Positions 15,227 to 24,393 of a stretch of 64,000 nucleotides of DNA are shown here, one piece after another; positions within the stretch are counted from its first letter, which is position 1; the number at the start of each line of letters is the position of its first letter. Made by a program: the position numbers and the translations under genes. Below the pieces are notes generated by a model, which saw only the letters and a list, made by a program, of their open reading frames with translations, ran no database searches and was not told the origin of the DNA. This stretch comes from Pseudonocardia petroleophila (GTDB lineage: Bacteria > Actinomycetota > Actinomycetes > Mycobacteriales > Pseudonocardiaceae): contig NZ_CP060131.1 of NCBI RefSeq assembly GCF_014235185.1, forward strand, positions 1,495,501 to 1,559,500, given 5' to 3'.

Positions 15227-16570
15227 ATGCCGAACACCAGCCTGCGCGGATGGGGACGCACCGCGCCCACCCGCGCGCACGTCGTCCCGGTGCGCTCCGC
15301 CGCCGACGTCACCGCGGCCCTCGCCTCGGCCGGGCCGCGCGGGGTGATCGCCCGCGGCCTGGGCCGCTCCTACGGCGACCCGGCGCAGAACGCGGGCGGG
15401 ACCGTCCTGGACATGACCGGGCTCGACCGCATCCACTCGGTCGACGCCGACTCCGGTCGCGTCGTCGTCGACGCCGGCGTCAGCCTCGACACGCTGATGC
15501 GCGCCGCGCTGCCGTTCGGGCTGTGGCTGCCGGTGCTCCCGGGCACCCGGCAGGTCACCGTCGGCGGGGCGATCGGCGCCGACATCCACGGCAAGGCCCA
15601 CCACGTCGTGGGCAGCTTCGGCAACCACGTCGAGTCGCTCGACCTCGTCACCGCCGACGGCCGCGCGCACACCCTCACCCCGTCCGACGACCTGTTCTGG
15701 GCCACCGTCGGCGGCATGGGCCTCACCGGGATCGTCGTGCGGGCGGTGCTGGTGCTGCACCACGTCGAGACGGCGTACTTCACCGTCGACACCGAGCAGA
15801 TCGACAACCTCGACGAGCTGATGGCGCGCCAGTCCGTCGACGACGAGAAGTACGCCGAGACGGTGTCCTGGTTCGACGCCGTGACCACCGGCGACCACGC
15901 CGGGCGCGGGCTGCTCATGCGCGCCAACCACGCCACCCTCGACGAGCTGCCGCCGAAGCTGCGCGCCCACCCGCTGCGCTTCGACGCCCCGCAGCTGCTG
16001 ACCGTGCCCGACGTCTTCCCGCCCGGGCTGCTCAACCGCTTCACGGGCAAGCTGTTCAGCGAGCTCTGGTACCGCAAGTCACCCACGAAGCTGGGGGCGA
16101 TCCAGAACATCACGCAGTTCCTGCACCCGCTCGACGTCCTCGGCGAGTGGAACCGCGGCTACGGGCCGCGCGGGTTCCTGCAGTACCAGTTCGTGGTGCC
16201 GCTCGAGCGCGGCGACGTCGTGCGGGGCGTGCTGGACCGGATGCACGCCGCGGGCCAGGTCTCCGCGCTCAACGTGCTCAAGCGCTTCGGCGAGGGCAAC
16301 CGGGCGCCGCTGTCGTTCCCGCGGCCGGGCTGGACGCTGTGCGTCGACATCCCCGTCAACGACGGGCTCGGGCCGCTGTGCGACGAGCTCGACGAGCTGG
16401 TCCTCGACGCGGGCGGGCGGCACTACCTGGCCAAGGAGTCCCGCACCACGCCCGAGGCGATCCGCCGCGGCTACCCGCGACTCGACGAGTGGCGCAAGGT
16501 CCGCGACGCCGCCGACCCCACGGGCGTGTTCACGTCCGACATGTCCCGACGCCTGGAGCTCACCTCATGA
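15227..16570 (+). CDS. dprE1: Decaprenylphosphoryl-beta-D-ribose 2'-oxidase DprE1
   Basis: FAD enzyme that oxidises decaprenylphosphoryl-ribose to the 2-keto intermediate, the first half of the epimerisation yielding the arabinose donor. The 447-residue protein has the FAD-binding blocks GLGRSYGDPAQNAGG (about 44-58) and ADIHGKAHHVVGSFGNHVES (His121 at the flavin-linking position), and ends with the family tail. The sequence PGWTLCVDIP places Cys372 where M. tuberculosis has Cys387, the residue attacked by benzothiazinones, and Lys403 sits where Lys418 is expected. ATG is leaderless by its -10 box. It overlaps dprE2 by 4 bp (ATGA). Confidence 0.95.
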   Translation: MPNTSLRGWGRTAPTRAHVVPVRSAADVTAALASAGPRGVIARGLGRSYGDPAQNAGGTVLDMTGLDRIHSVDADSGRVVVDAGVSLDTLMRAALPFGLWLPVLPGTRQVTVGGAIGADIHGKAHHVVGSFGNHVESLDLVTADGRAHTLTPSDDLFWATVGGMGLTGIVVRAVLVLHHVETAYFTVDTEQIDNLDELMARQSVDDEKYAETVSWFDAVTTGDHAGRGLLMRANHATLDELPPKLRAHPLRFDAPQLLTVPDVFPPGLLNRFTGKLFSELWYRKSPTKLGAIQNITQFLHPLDVLGEWNRGYGPRGFLQYQFVVPLERGDVVRGVLDRMHAAGQVSALNVLKRFGEGNRAPLSFPRPGWTLCVDIPVNDGLGPLCDELDELVLDAGGRHYLAKESRTTPEAIRRGYPRLDEWRKVRDAADPTGVFTSDMSRRLELTS

Positions 16571-17322
16571 TCGATGCCGTCGGCAACCCGCAGTCCGTCC
16601 TGGTGATGGGCGGGACCAGCGAGATCGGCCTCGCCGTCGTCGAGGCCTTCGCCTCCGACCGGCCGCTGCGGGTCGTGCTCGCCGCCCGGAAGTCCGACCG
16701 GCTCGACGCCGCGCGGGCCCGGCTGGAGGCGCTCGGCTGCGCGGTGGAGACGGTCGAGTTCGACGCCACCGCCCCGGAGACGCACACCGAGGTCGTGCGC
16801 ACCGCGTTCGCGGGCGGCGACATCGACGTCGCGCTCGTCGCGTTCGGGCTCCTCGGCGACAACGAGGTGGCCTGGACCGACGTCGACGCCGCCGTGGAGC
16901 TCGCGCAGGTCAACTACACCGCCGCGGTGTCGGTCGGGGTCGCGCTCGGCAAGCGGATGACCGAGCAGGGCCACGGCGCGATCGTCGCGCTCTCCTCGGT
17001 GGCGGGCGAGCGCGCGCGGCGCTCCAACTTCGTCTACGGCTCCACCAAGGCCGGGATGGACGCGTTCTACTCGGGGCTCACCGAGGCGCTGCGGCCCGCT
17101 GGCGTGCACGTCACCGTGGTGCGGCCGGGCTTCGTGCACACCCGGATGACCGAGGGCATGTCCCCCGCGCCGCTGTCGACGACGCCCGAGGCGGTCGCCG
17201 CGATCGTCGTCGACGCGGTGCGCAACCGGCGGGAGCTGGTCTGGGCACCGGGCCCGCTGCGGTTCGTCATGAGCGCCCTGCGGCACGTGCCGCGGCCGCT
17301 GTTCCGCCGTCTGCCGGTCTGA
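16567..17322 (+). CDS. dprE2: Decaprenylphosphoryl-2-keto-beta-D-erythro-pentose reductase DprE2
   Basis: NADH-dependent short-chain dehydrogenase that reduces the DprE1 product to decaprenylphosphoryl-arabinose, the only known arabinofuranose donor for the cell wall. 251 residues with an N-terminal MGGTSEIG cofactor motif, an SSVAGERARRS stretch and the catalytic Tyr157-xxx-Lys161 (YGSTK). ATG overlaps the dprE1 stop (ATGA), so the pair is translationally coupled. In mycobacteria aftA and the emb genes follow; here an acyltransferase converges instead, behind a strong hairpin. Confidence 0.94.
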   Translation: MIDAVGNPQSVLVMGGTSEIGLAVVEAFASDRPLRVVLAARKSDRLDAARARLEALGCAVETVEFDATAPETHTEVVRTAFAGGDIDVALVAFGLLGDNEVAWTDVDAAVELAQVNYTAAVSVGVALGKRMTEQGHGAIVALSSVAGERARRSNFVYGSTKAGMDAFYSGLTEALRPAGVHVTVVRPGFVHTRMTEGMSPAPLSTTPEAVAAIVVDAVRNRRELVWAPGPLRFVMSALRHVPRPLFRRLPV

Positions 17323-17328
17323 GCCCGG

Positions 17329-17398
17329 GGAGAACCACGTCCGCCCCTCCCGCCGTGTGGAGAAGGGGGCCACCGGCGGGAGGGACGGGCGGTTCTCC
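17329..17398. terminator. Bidirectional terminator between dprE2 and the acyltransferase gene
   Basis: Nested inverted repeats: GGAGAA (17329) with TTCTCC (17393), then CCGCCC with GGGCGG, then CTCCCGCC with GGCGGGAG. It lies between convergent genes and the outer arm touches the acyltransferase stop codon. Suited to stop transcription from both sides. Confidence 0.6.
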
Positions 17399-18801
17399 TA
17401 CTCGCTCCCCGCGTGCAGGATCGTGGCGCGCACCTGGCCGGCGCGCTCGAACGCGCCCCAGGTGTCGGCGCGGTGGGTGGGCCGGCGGCGCTGCACGGAG
17501 ACCAGCGCGGCGGCGAGCGTGGGCTGGCGGGTCGGCGAGGCCGCGTGCCGCGGGGCGGGCGGGAGGTAGGTCGTCGTCTCCGGGAGGGACTCGCGGGCCG
17601 CGAGGAACGTCGCCACCGTCGTGGGCACGGCCGGACGCGGGGCGCCGACGCGGCGCAGCGAGCGCCGGGCGGGCTCCTCGACCCAGCGGAACGCCGCGGC
17701 CGCCACCGGGTAGGTCGCGCCGATCACGGCGAGGGCCGCCAGGTGCCCGACGACCCCGCCGCGCAGCTCCGGCACGTAGGCCTGGGCCAGCCAGAAGACC
17801 TCGAACATCGGGATGTGGACCAGGTAGAGGCTGTAGGACACCTTCCCGCCCTGGACGAGCGCGGGACGGCTGAGCACCATCGCCGGGCCGCGGTCGGCCA
17901 GCGCGAGCGCCCCGACCAGCACCGGGAACCCGACGATCACGACGCCGCCGAACCCGGGGGCGACGAACTGCCCGGCCCACAGGCCGACCGCCATCGTCAG
18001 GGGCAGCACCCACGCCGTCGTCGACGCGATGCGGCGGACCAGCTCGGTGCGCGGCAGCCGCGTCACCACCAGGTGGACGAGCACGCCCGCGCCGAAGCCG
18101 CAGAGGATGCGGGTGACCCAGCTCCACGCGTAGTACGGGCTGCCGATCGTGGCGTAGGACGACGCGATCGGGAGCATCAGCGCCACCGCGGCGACGGCGA
18201 GCACGACCAGCGGGAGGTTGCGCAGCCGGTAGAACAGCAGCGCGGCCACCGGGAACAGCGAGTAGGCGAGCCACTCGGCGCTGATCGACCAGGTGGAGCC
18301 CACCCAGGACGCGCCGTCGAGGAACTCGTTGTTCCACATCTGCACCATCAGCAGCTGCTGGACCCACTGCCCGACGCTCATGATCGGCTGTACGCCCTGG
18401 AAGGCGATGTTCTCGTCGGAGCCGAGCAGGAGCCGGGCCAGCAGCCACAGGCCGAACAGGTGGAAGACCAGCGCGTAGACCGGCCACATGCGGCAGAACC
18501 GCGCCCAGACGAACCGCACCGTGGGGCCGACGTGCAGTGCCGGCCCCATCGATGCGAGGTAGGTGTGGGCGATCACGAACCCGCTCAGCACGAAGAACAG
18601 GTCGACGCCCAGCGCGCCGGAGGTGATCAGCGGCCCCAGCCAGCCGACCACCTCGGTGACCCCGCTCATCGCGGTGAAGTGGAAGTGGAACGCCACGACC
18701 CACACCGCCGCGACGATGCGCAGTCCCGTCAGACCCCGGATCTCACCGGAGGAGGAGGCTTGAGTGCCGGATGGAGTGGTCCGCGGGGCTGCGATCGTCA
18801 C
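17398..18801 (-). CDS. Acyltransferase 3 family membrane protein (OafA/YrhL-like)
   Basis: 467 residues with about ten to eleven hydrophobic helices. The N-terminal signature is LTGLRIVAAVWVVAFHFHF, whose His is the expected catalytic residue, followed by ALGVDLFFVLSGFVI, both typical of acyltransferase-3 proteins. These transfer acetyl, succinyl or similar groups to extracytoplasmic glycans and lipids. Its position between dprE2 and aftB suggests modification of arabinogalactan or of the neighbouring polysaccharides, but that is inference. GTG start. A 160-bp non-coding gap with no recognised signal separates it from the nitroreductase gene upstream. Confidence 0.85.
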   Translation of the reverse strand: MTIAAPRTTPSGTQASSSGEIRGLTGLRIVAAVWVVAFHFHFTAMSGVTEVVGWLGPLITSGALGVDLFFVLSGFVIAHTYLASMGPALHVGPTVRFVWARFCRMWPVYALVFHLFGLWLLARLLLGSDENIAFQGVQPIMSVGQWVQQLLMVQMWNNEFLDGASWVGSTWSISAEWLAYSLFPVAALLFYRLRNLPLVVLAVAAVALMLPIASSYATIGSPYYAWSWVTRILCGFGAGVLVHLVVTRLPRTELVRRIASTTAWVLPLTMAVGLWAGQFVAPGFGGVVIVGFPVLVGALALADRGPAMVLSRPALVQGGKVSYSLYLVHIPMFEVFWLAQAYVPELRGGVVGHLAALAVIGATYPVAAAAFRWVEEPARRSLRRVGAPRPAVPTTVATFLAARESLPETTTYLPPAPRHAASPTRQPTLAAALVSVQRRRPTHRADTWGAFERAGQVRATILHAGSE

Positions 18802-18961
18802 GTTGGGGGTAACGGGGGCATTCAGACCAGCGGTGCGGGTGACACCCGGACCGTACCTGGATGCCGAAAGCCGTCACTGTCCGCTCACGGAGGGTGCGAC
18901 GACCGGGTGACCGTCAGCCGGTCGGGGACGAGGCGCCCGCGCCGGCCGTGGTCACGCTGGG

Positions 18962-19609
18962 CTACCAGCGGTCGAGGTGCAGCACCCGGTCGAGCGGCTC
19001 CCGCTTCGCGGGGCGGAACGTCTCGCCCGTGAAGTAGGCCGTAGGGAGCAGCACGCCCTGGCGAACGTCGGACGGGATGCCGAGCAGCTCGGAGATCTCC
19101 TTCTCGTAGCGCAGGTGCAGCGTCGTCCAGGCGCTGCCGAGCCCGCGGGCCCGCGCGGCGATCTGGAAGCTCCAGGCCGCGGGCAGCAACGAGCCCCACA
19201 GCCCGGCCTGGTTGCCGCCGGGCAGCTCCTCCCCCGCCGTGATGCAGGCGATGACGTGGACGGGCACCCGCCCCATCACCTCCGCCAGGTACTCCGCCGA
19301 CGACGTCACCCGCTCCTGGACGGCCTTCCGCTCCTCGGTGTGGTCGGTCCCGGCCCGCCCCGCGTAGAGCGGCGAGTTGCGGTAGGCGTCGAAGGCCCGG
19401 GCGTAGTAGCCGCCGATGCCCGCCCGCAGCTCGGGGTCGGTGACGACCATCCAGTGCCAGCCCTGGGCGTTGCTGCCGGTGGGTGCCTGCAGCGCGACCT
19501 CCAGGCTCTCCCGGATCAGCTCCGGCGGCACGGGGCGGTCCAGGTCGAGGCGCTTGCGGACTGAGCGGGTGGTGGAGAGCAGTTCGTCGGGGGCGAGGTC
19601 GAGGGTCAT
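18962..19609 (-). CDS. Nitroreductase-family FMN oxidoreductase
   Basis: 215 residues of the NfsB/nitroreductase fold. Visible elements: TTRSVRKRLDLDRPV (phosphate/FMN-binding basic N-terminus), ALQAPTGSNAQGWHWMVV, the central SLLPAAWSFQIAARARGLGSA, and LLPTAYFTG. The substrate is unknown. It lies 17 bp after aftB on the same strand and is probably co-transcribed. ATG 19609 (MTLDLAP) was chosen as the conserved family start; an in-frame ATG at 19621 would add four residues. The association with aftB is not seen in mycobacteria. Confidence 0.8.
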   Translation of the reverse strand: MTLDLAPDELLSTTRSVRKRLDLDRPVPPELIRESLEVALQAPTGSNAQGWHWMVVTDPELRAGIGGYYARAFDAYRNSPLYAGRAGTDHTEERKAVQERVTSSAEYLAEVMGRVPVHVIACITAGEELPGGNQAGLWGSLLPAAWSFQIAARARGLGSAWTTLHLRYEKEISELLGIPSDVRQGVLLPTAYFTGETFRPAKREPLDRVLHLDRW

Positions 19610-19626
19610 GCTCCCGATCATGCACG

Positions 19627-21372
19627 TCACTCGACGGGGAGGCACTGCGCCGCGACGCGGGGGTCTCGGTCGTAGCGGTAGGACGTGCGCTCCAGTGCCC
19701 CGGTGACGTTGCGCACGAACCGGTCCAGGGTCAGCGGGTCCCGGTAGGACGCCAGGAGCTCCTGCGTGGCCGGGCACGCGAGGGCCGCCCGCGCGGCCGC
19801 GATGCCGGCCGGGTCGACGAAACCGGTCTCCGTCGTGCCTGAGTCGGCGACGAACCACTCGGGCGGCAGGTCCTTGTCGTGCCCGATCCGCCCGTCGGGC
19901 ACCGACGTCGCGTGGGTGGCGAGCGGGTGGGTCAGGCCGACCCCGTCGAGGACGCGGGTGTCCAGCGGCGCCAGCTCCCCGGTGACACCCAGGTTGAGCC
20001 AGGTGATGGTGCTCGGTCGGTCCGGCGTGGGGAACAGCCACCAGCGCAGTCCGTCGGGGCCGGGGCCGGGCAGGGCCAGCGAGGGCCCCGGCGCACCGGC
20101 GAGCTCGGCCACGCCCTCCGGGGCGACGGGGTGGTCGACGAAGTCCTCGGCGACGATCGGGTTCGGCCGGTCGACGATCACGACGTAGTAGAGGCGCTCG
20201 TTCGCGATCCAGTTCGGTCCCAGGGTGTCGTACGCGGGCCGCAGGGCGAGCAGGGACGTCGCGGCCCACGCCGCCATGGCGAGCACCGGGACGGCGGTGC
20301 GCCGGGTGAACGGCACCGCCGCCAGCGGCAGGGTCAGGCAGAACAGGGCGGGCAGCAGCATCCGTCCGTGCATGAAGTCGCCCCCCACCCGCGTCACGTA
20401 CGTGGCGAGCAGTGCGGACGACACCCACGGCACCGCGACGACGACAGCCGTCGCCACGGTGGCCGTGCGGCGCAGCCGGACCAGCAGCAGCACCGCGGCG
20501 ACGAGGCCGATCAGCACGGGGACCACGAGCCAGTAGGTGTCGGTCAGGTCGCGCAGGTAGTGGTAGCCCTGGCGCCAGCGCGACGTGCTCGCCTCCTTGG
20601 CCAGCGCCGTACCGGGCACGAGCAGCCCGTAGTACCCCGCCCGGAAGACCTCGTAGGCCAGCGGCAGCGCCGCGGCGACGGCCGCCAGCCCCGCGATCCG
20701 CCGCCACCCGCGGCCGCGCTCCAGCACGACGAGCGCGGCCGCCGCGGCGAGCCCGAACAGCGCGAGGTCGGGCCGCACGAGCGGGGCCAGGCCCAGCACG
20801 GACGCGACGGGCCAGGCCCGGCCACCACCACCCGAGCGGTGCGCCTCCAGCCGGCCGACCAGGAGCCACCAGGTGAGTCCCAGCCAGCCCACGATCAGCC
20901 CGGTCTCCAACCCGGAGGTGCCGAAGTCCCAGAACGGGGGGAGCGCGACGACCACCAGCGCCCCGAACGGGGCCATCCACCGCGCGCCCCCGAACAGCCG
21001 CCGCGCCGCGTCGAGGGCGAACCCGACCCCGGCCACCGAGCACACGAGCCCGAGCGCCACGGCCGCCCAGTTGAGCGACACCCCGGCCAGGCCGGGCAGC
21101 GCGAGCAGGTAGGTCCACAGCGTGGAGGTGTTGGCCTCGACGCGTTCGCCCTGGTTGAAGACCGGCCCGGCCCCGGCCAGGAGCTGGCGGACCGTGCGCA
21201 GCACGATGAGCCCGTCGTCGCTCATCCAGCGACGGTGCCAGATCATCACGGCGAAGCCGACCAGCACCACCGCGAACCCGACGGTGGTGGCGGTGGCCGT
21301 GCGCGGCCGCGGGGGGCTGGGCGTGGGCGAGCCCGCGGGCTCCGCCTCGACGGTCGCGCTGATGGTCGCCAC
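19627..21372 (-). CDS. aftB: Terminal beta-(1->2)-arabinofuranosyltransferase AftB
   Basis: GT-C membrane enzyme that caps the arabinan of arabinogalactan and lipoarabinomannan using decaprenylphosphoryl-arabinose on the outer face of the membrane. 581 residues (Rv3805c is slightly longer) with about ten helices, then a periplasmic C-terminal domain. The first extracytoplasmic loop carries HRRWMSDDGLIVLRTVRQLL, with the acidic GT-C motif at about residue 52, then the very characteristic GPVFNQGERVEANTSTLWTY. The start GTG 21372 gives a short Thr/Pro-rich cytosolic tail before the first helix. It is divergent from emb across 117 bp. Confidence 0.92.
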   Translation of the reverse strand: MATISATVEAEPAGSPTPSPPRPRTATATTVGFAVVLVGFAVMIWHRRWMSDDGLIVLRTVRQLLAGAGPVFNQGERVEANTSTLWTYLLALPGLAGVSLNWAAVALGLVCSVAGVGFALDAARRLFGGARWMAPFGALVVVALPPFWDFGTSGLETGLIVGWLGLTWWLLVGRLEAHRSGGGGRAWPVASVLGLAPLVRPDLALFGLAAAAALVVLERGRGWRRIAGLAAVAAALPLAYEVFRAGYYGLLVPGTALAKEASTSRWRQGYHYLRDLTDTYWLVVPVLIGLVAAVLLLVRLRRTATVATAVVVAVPWVSSALLATYVTRVGGDFMHGRMLLPALFCLTLPLAAVPFTRRTAVPVLAMAAWAATSLLALRPAYDTLGPNWIANERLYYVVIVDRPNPIVAEDFVDHPVAPEGVAELAGAPGPSLALPGPGPDGLRWWLFPTPDRPSTITWLNLGVTGELAPLDTRVLDGVGLTHPLATHATSVPDGRIGHDKDLPPEWFVADSGTTETGFVDPAGIAAARAALACPATQELLASYRDPLTLDRFVRNVTGALERTSYRYDRDPRVAAQCLPVE

Positions 21373-21388
21373 CTCACTGACTGGGGCC

Positions 21389-21404
21389 GGTCCGGGTCCG
21401 GACC
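21389..21404. promoter_or_regulatory. Palindrome in the aftB-emb divergent gap
   Basis: GGTCCG, 4 nt, CGGACC. It sits close to the aftB start and could be an operator serving the divergent pair. In such GC-rich DNA a chance origin is possible. Confidence 0.25.
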
Positions 21405-21477
21405 ATCGTCCCCGGCGGTGCCCGCGCGCCCGGTGGTGGGTCACCCGGGCGGTCGACGGAGCGGCGTCGCGCCCGCC

Positions 21478-21483
21478 TAGGGT
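21478..21483 (+). promoter_or_regulatory. -10 box (TAGGGT) of leaderless emb promoter
   Basis: TAGGGT, 6 nt, GTG of emb at 21490. Spacing fits a transcript that starts on the GTG. Confidence 0.5.
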
Positions 21484-21489
21484 GACGCC

Positions 21490-24393
21490 GTGCTCTCGCC
21501 CGCGCGGTCGGCGGCCCCGCAGGCGCCGCACACCCCTGCCGACTCCCGAGCGCGATCGGTGCTGGTACTGGGCCTGGTCGCGCTCCTCGCCGCGGTCGCG
21601 TTCCCGTTCGCTCCGGTGCAGCAGTCGCGCGTCGAGTACTCCTGGACCGCGAGCGACGGCCCCGCGGCCATCCCGCTGATGCCCTACGAGCCGGTCGCCC
21701 TCACCGTCACGACGAGCTGCGACGCGGTCCGACGCGGTGGTGTGCTGCTCTCGACCGTGCCGCTGCGGCCCGACCCTGCCGCCGAACCGCTCTCCGGTCT
21801 GCGCCTGGGCTCGGCGGACGGGCGGCTGTCCGTCGCGAGCGCCGGGTCGGACCTCGGCGCCGTACCGCTTCCCGACCGGCCCTGCGCGATCGTGCTGACG
21901 TCGGACCCCGCACGCACCGAGGTGCTCGTCGACGGGGAGCCGGTCCTCACCCGCGAGGGCGACGTGCGCCCGTCCGTCGCGGGGGCGTTCTCCGATGCCG
22001 GTGGCGGCGTCGCGCTCACGCTGACCGCCGACACCCGCTTCGAGACCACGATCTCCCCGCTCAAGGCCGGCATCGCCGCGGTCGGGGTCCTGGCGCTGCT
22101 CGGGATGCTCGCCGCGCTGGCCCGCGCGGACGGGCCCACCCGCGTCCGGCTGCTCCCCCGCCGCTGGTGGGTCCCCCGCCCCGTCGACGCGGCCGTGACG
22201 GCGCTGCTCGGCGCGTGGTGGGTGGTCGGGGCCGTCACCGTGGACGACGGCTACATCAGCGGGATCGTGCGCAGCCGCGGCAGCAACGGGTTCGTGGGCA
22301 ACGTCTACCGCTGGCTCAACGCGCCCGAGGCCCCGTTCAGCTGGTTCTACGACCTGTCGCACCTGTGGTCGCTCGTCTCCGCCTCGACGCTGTGGATGCG
22401 CCTGCCCGCCACGCTGCTGGGACTGCTCACGTGGCTCCTGCTGTCCCGGGCCCTGCTCCCCCGGCTGGGCCGCGCGGCGCAGCTGCCCTGGCTCGCCGCG
22501 CTCGCGTTCGGCACCTGGTGGGTGCCGTACCAGCTGGGGTTGCGGCCGGAGCCGTGGGTGGCGCTGGGCCTGATGGGCGTGCTGCTCACCGTGGAGCGCG
22601 CGGTCGCGACCCGGCGCCTCCTCCCGCTCGCCGTCGGGCTGGTCCTGGCCGGGGCGACCACGGCGCTGACACCGGGCGGGATCGTCGCCTTCACCCCGTT
22701 CCTCGCCGCGGCCGTCCCCCTGATCCGCCTGGTGCGCGCGCGCACCGACCTGCACCGGTGGCCCCTGGTCGTCGTCGCGCTGGCCGCCCCGGCGTCGGCG
22801 GTGCTGCTGATGGTGTCCGACCAGAGCCTCGCCGCGGTCCTGGAGGCCACGCGGGTGCGGCAGCTGATCGGCGGCGGTGTCGAGTGGTACCAGGAGTACG
22901 AGCGCTACGCGCTGCTGCTCGAACCCGGCGGGTTCCAGGGCGGGATCGGACGGCGGGCGGCGCTGCTGGTCTCCGTGCTGGCCGCCGTGGGCGTCCTGGT
23001 GGCACTGCGCCGCGGCCGGAGCGGGCTGGCCGGCGGACCGGCGTTCCGGCTCGCCGCGTCGGTGCTGCTGTCGCTCGCCGTCATGACCGCGTCGCCGACG
23101 AAGTGGACGCAGCACTTCGGCGACCTCGGCGGGATCGGCGCGGCGGTGCTGGTGGCGGGCGCGGTGGCGTGGCGGTCGGGTGCGCTGCGGAGGCGTCCGG
23201 CCGCGTTCACCGCCGCATTGGCCGCCGCCACAGCGGTCGGGTCCGTGGTGCTCGCCGGGTACAACGCGTGGCCCTCCGCCTCGGGGTGGTTCGCCCCGAC
23301 GTTCTCGACGCTGCCGCCGCAGGTGGCGGGCGTGGCCGTGGCCACGGTCCTGGTGCTGGCCGGGCTCGCCGTCGTCGCGGTGCTCGCCGCCCGCAGCGCC
23401 GCGGCACGGGCAGCGGGCCGGCCGGATCCGGGCGTACCGCTGCGGGTGCCCGGCCCGGTGCCGGTCCTCGCACTGGTGCTGGTGACCGTCCTCGCTCTGC
23501 AGGTGCTCAGCCTGGCGCGCACGGCCGTCGGGCACCGCGACAGCTACACCCTCGCCTCCGACGCCGTGTCCACGGTGGGCGGTGCACCCTGCGGGCTGCA
23601 GGAGCGCCTGTCGGTGGAGACCGACCCGGCTGCGGGGCTGCTCCCCGCCCGGACCGTCCCGGCCGTGCGCGGGGAGCGCCCGGTCGACGTCGGCGGCGCG
23701 CTGGTCCGCGGCATCGCGGTGGCCGGCTCGTCCACGACGGCCTGGTTCGCGCTGGACCCGGAGCAGCGCGCCGGGACCCTGCCCGTCGTCGTCACCACGT
23801 CCGGCACGCTGCGCCCCGGTGACGTGCTCCGCATGGAGTTCGGCGACGCCGGGGGCGCGGTGCTGGAGGTGCGCCCGCTCGGCACCGGCGACGTCCGGCA
23901 GATCGCGCCCGCGGGAGCCGAGTCGGTGCGGCTCGTCGTCGCGGGCGCGACCACGGCCGGCCCGCACGCGATGGTGACGCTGCCGCGCGCGCCCCGGCTG
24001 ACCCGGATGACCGACCTCCTGCCGCCCGGGAGCACCGCCATCCTCGACTGGCCGGTCGCGTTCCTCTTCCCGTGCCTCGATCCCGAGCCGATCCGCGACG
24101 GGGCCGCGGGCCTCGCGGCGTGGCGGGTCGCCCCGCCCGCCGAGGACGACGCCGCGGCGATCACCTACGCACCGGGTTTCGGCGGCCCCTTCGCCGCGCC
24201 CCGGCTGCTCGTCACCGAGCGCACCATGGCGACCTACCTCGACGGCGACCCGATCCGCGACGCGGCGCGGGTCGTCCGCTGGGACCCGACGGAGCCGCTG
24301 GTCAGAGCCACACCCACCGTCACCTCCGAGACCGTGCCCGGGTGGGGACGAACCGGACGGGCGCGGGTGCCGGGGCTCGATCCGGTCGGCTGA
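21490..24393 (+). CDS. emb: Arabinosyltransferase Emb (EmbA/B/C family)
   Basis: Integral GT-C enzyme that extends arabinan from decaprenylphosphoryl-arabinose; target of ethambutol in mycobacteria. 967 residues: one N-terminal helix, a periplasmic jelly-roll domain (about 50-185), a multi-helix core (about 195-685) and a C-terminal periplasmic carbohydrate-binding part. The catalytic loop is VTVDDGYISG (Asp252-Asp253), followed by GNVYRWLNAPEAPFSWFYDL and LWMRLP, matching EmbB. The residue aligned with EmbB Met306 is Val269. Only one emb is present, as in Corynebacterium. Gene order aftB-emb is divergent, unlike M. tuberculosis. Confidence 0.95.
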   Translation: MLSPARSAAPQAPHTPADSRARSVLVLGLVALLAAVAFPFAPVQQSRVEYSWTASDGPAAIPLMPYEPVALTVTTSCDAVRRGGVLLSTVPLRPDPAAEPLSGLRLGSADGRLSVASAGSDLGAVPLPDRPCAIVLTSDPARTEVLVDGEPVLTREGDVRPSVAGAFSDAGGGVALTLTADTRFETTISPLKAGIAAVGVLALLGMLAALARADGPTRVRLLPRRWWVPRPVDAAVTALLGAWWVVGAVTVDDGYISGIVRSRGSNGFVGNVYRWLNAPEAPFSWFYDLSHLWSLVSASTLWMRLPATLLGLLTWLLLSRALLPRLGRAAQLPWLAALAFGTWWVPYQLGLRPEPWVALGLMGVLLTVERAVATRRLLPLAVGLVLAGATTALTPGGIVAFTPFLAAAVPLIRLVRARTDLHRWPLVVVALAAPASAVLLMVSDQSLAAVLEATRVRQLIGGGVEWYQEYERYALLLEPGGFQGGIGRRAALLVSVLAAVGVLVALRRGRSGLAGGPAFRLAASVLLSLAVMTASPTKWTQHFGDLGGIGAAVLVAGAVAWRSGALRRRPAAFTAALAAATAVGSVVLAGYNAWPSASGWFAPTFSTLPPQVAGVAVATVLVLAGLAVVAVLAARSAAARAAGRPDPGVPLRVPGPVPVLALVLVTVLALQVLSLARTAVGHRDSYTLASDAVSTVGGAPCGLQERLSVETDPAAGLLPARTVPAVRGERPVDVGGALVRGIAVAGSSTTAWFALDPEQRAGTLPVVVTTSGTLRPGDVLRMEFGDAGGAVLEVRPLGTGDVRQIAPAGAESVRLVVAGATTAGPHAMVTLPRAPRLTRMTDLLPPGSTAILDWPVAFLFPCLDPEPIRDGAAGLAAWRVAPPAEDDAAAITYAPGFGGPFAAPRLLVTERTMATYLDGDPIRDAARVVRWDPTEPLVRATPTVTSETVPGWGRTGRARVPGLDPVG

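Noticed and set aside
14573..15970. A long minus-strand frame joining the DUF1707 gene to sequence antisense to dprE1
   Set aside because: Protein-like sequence and a promoter start only at 15169. The upstream extension is antisense to the conserved dprE1 coding region.
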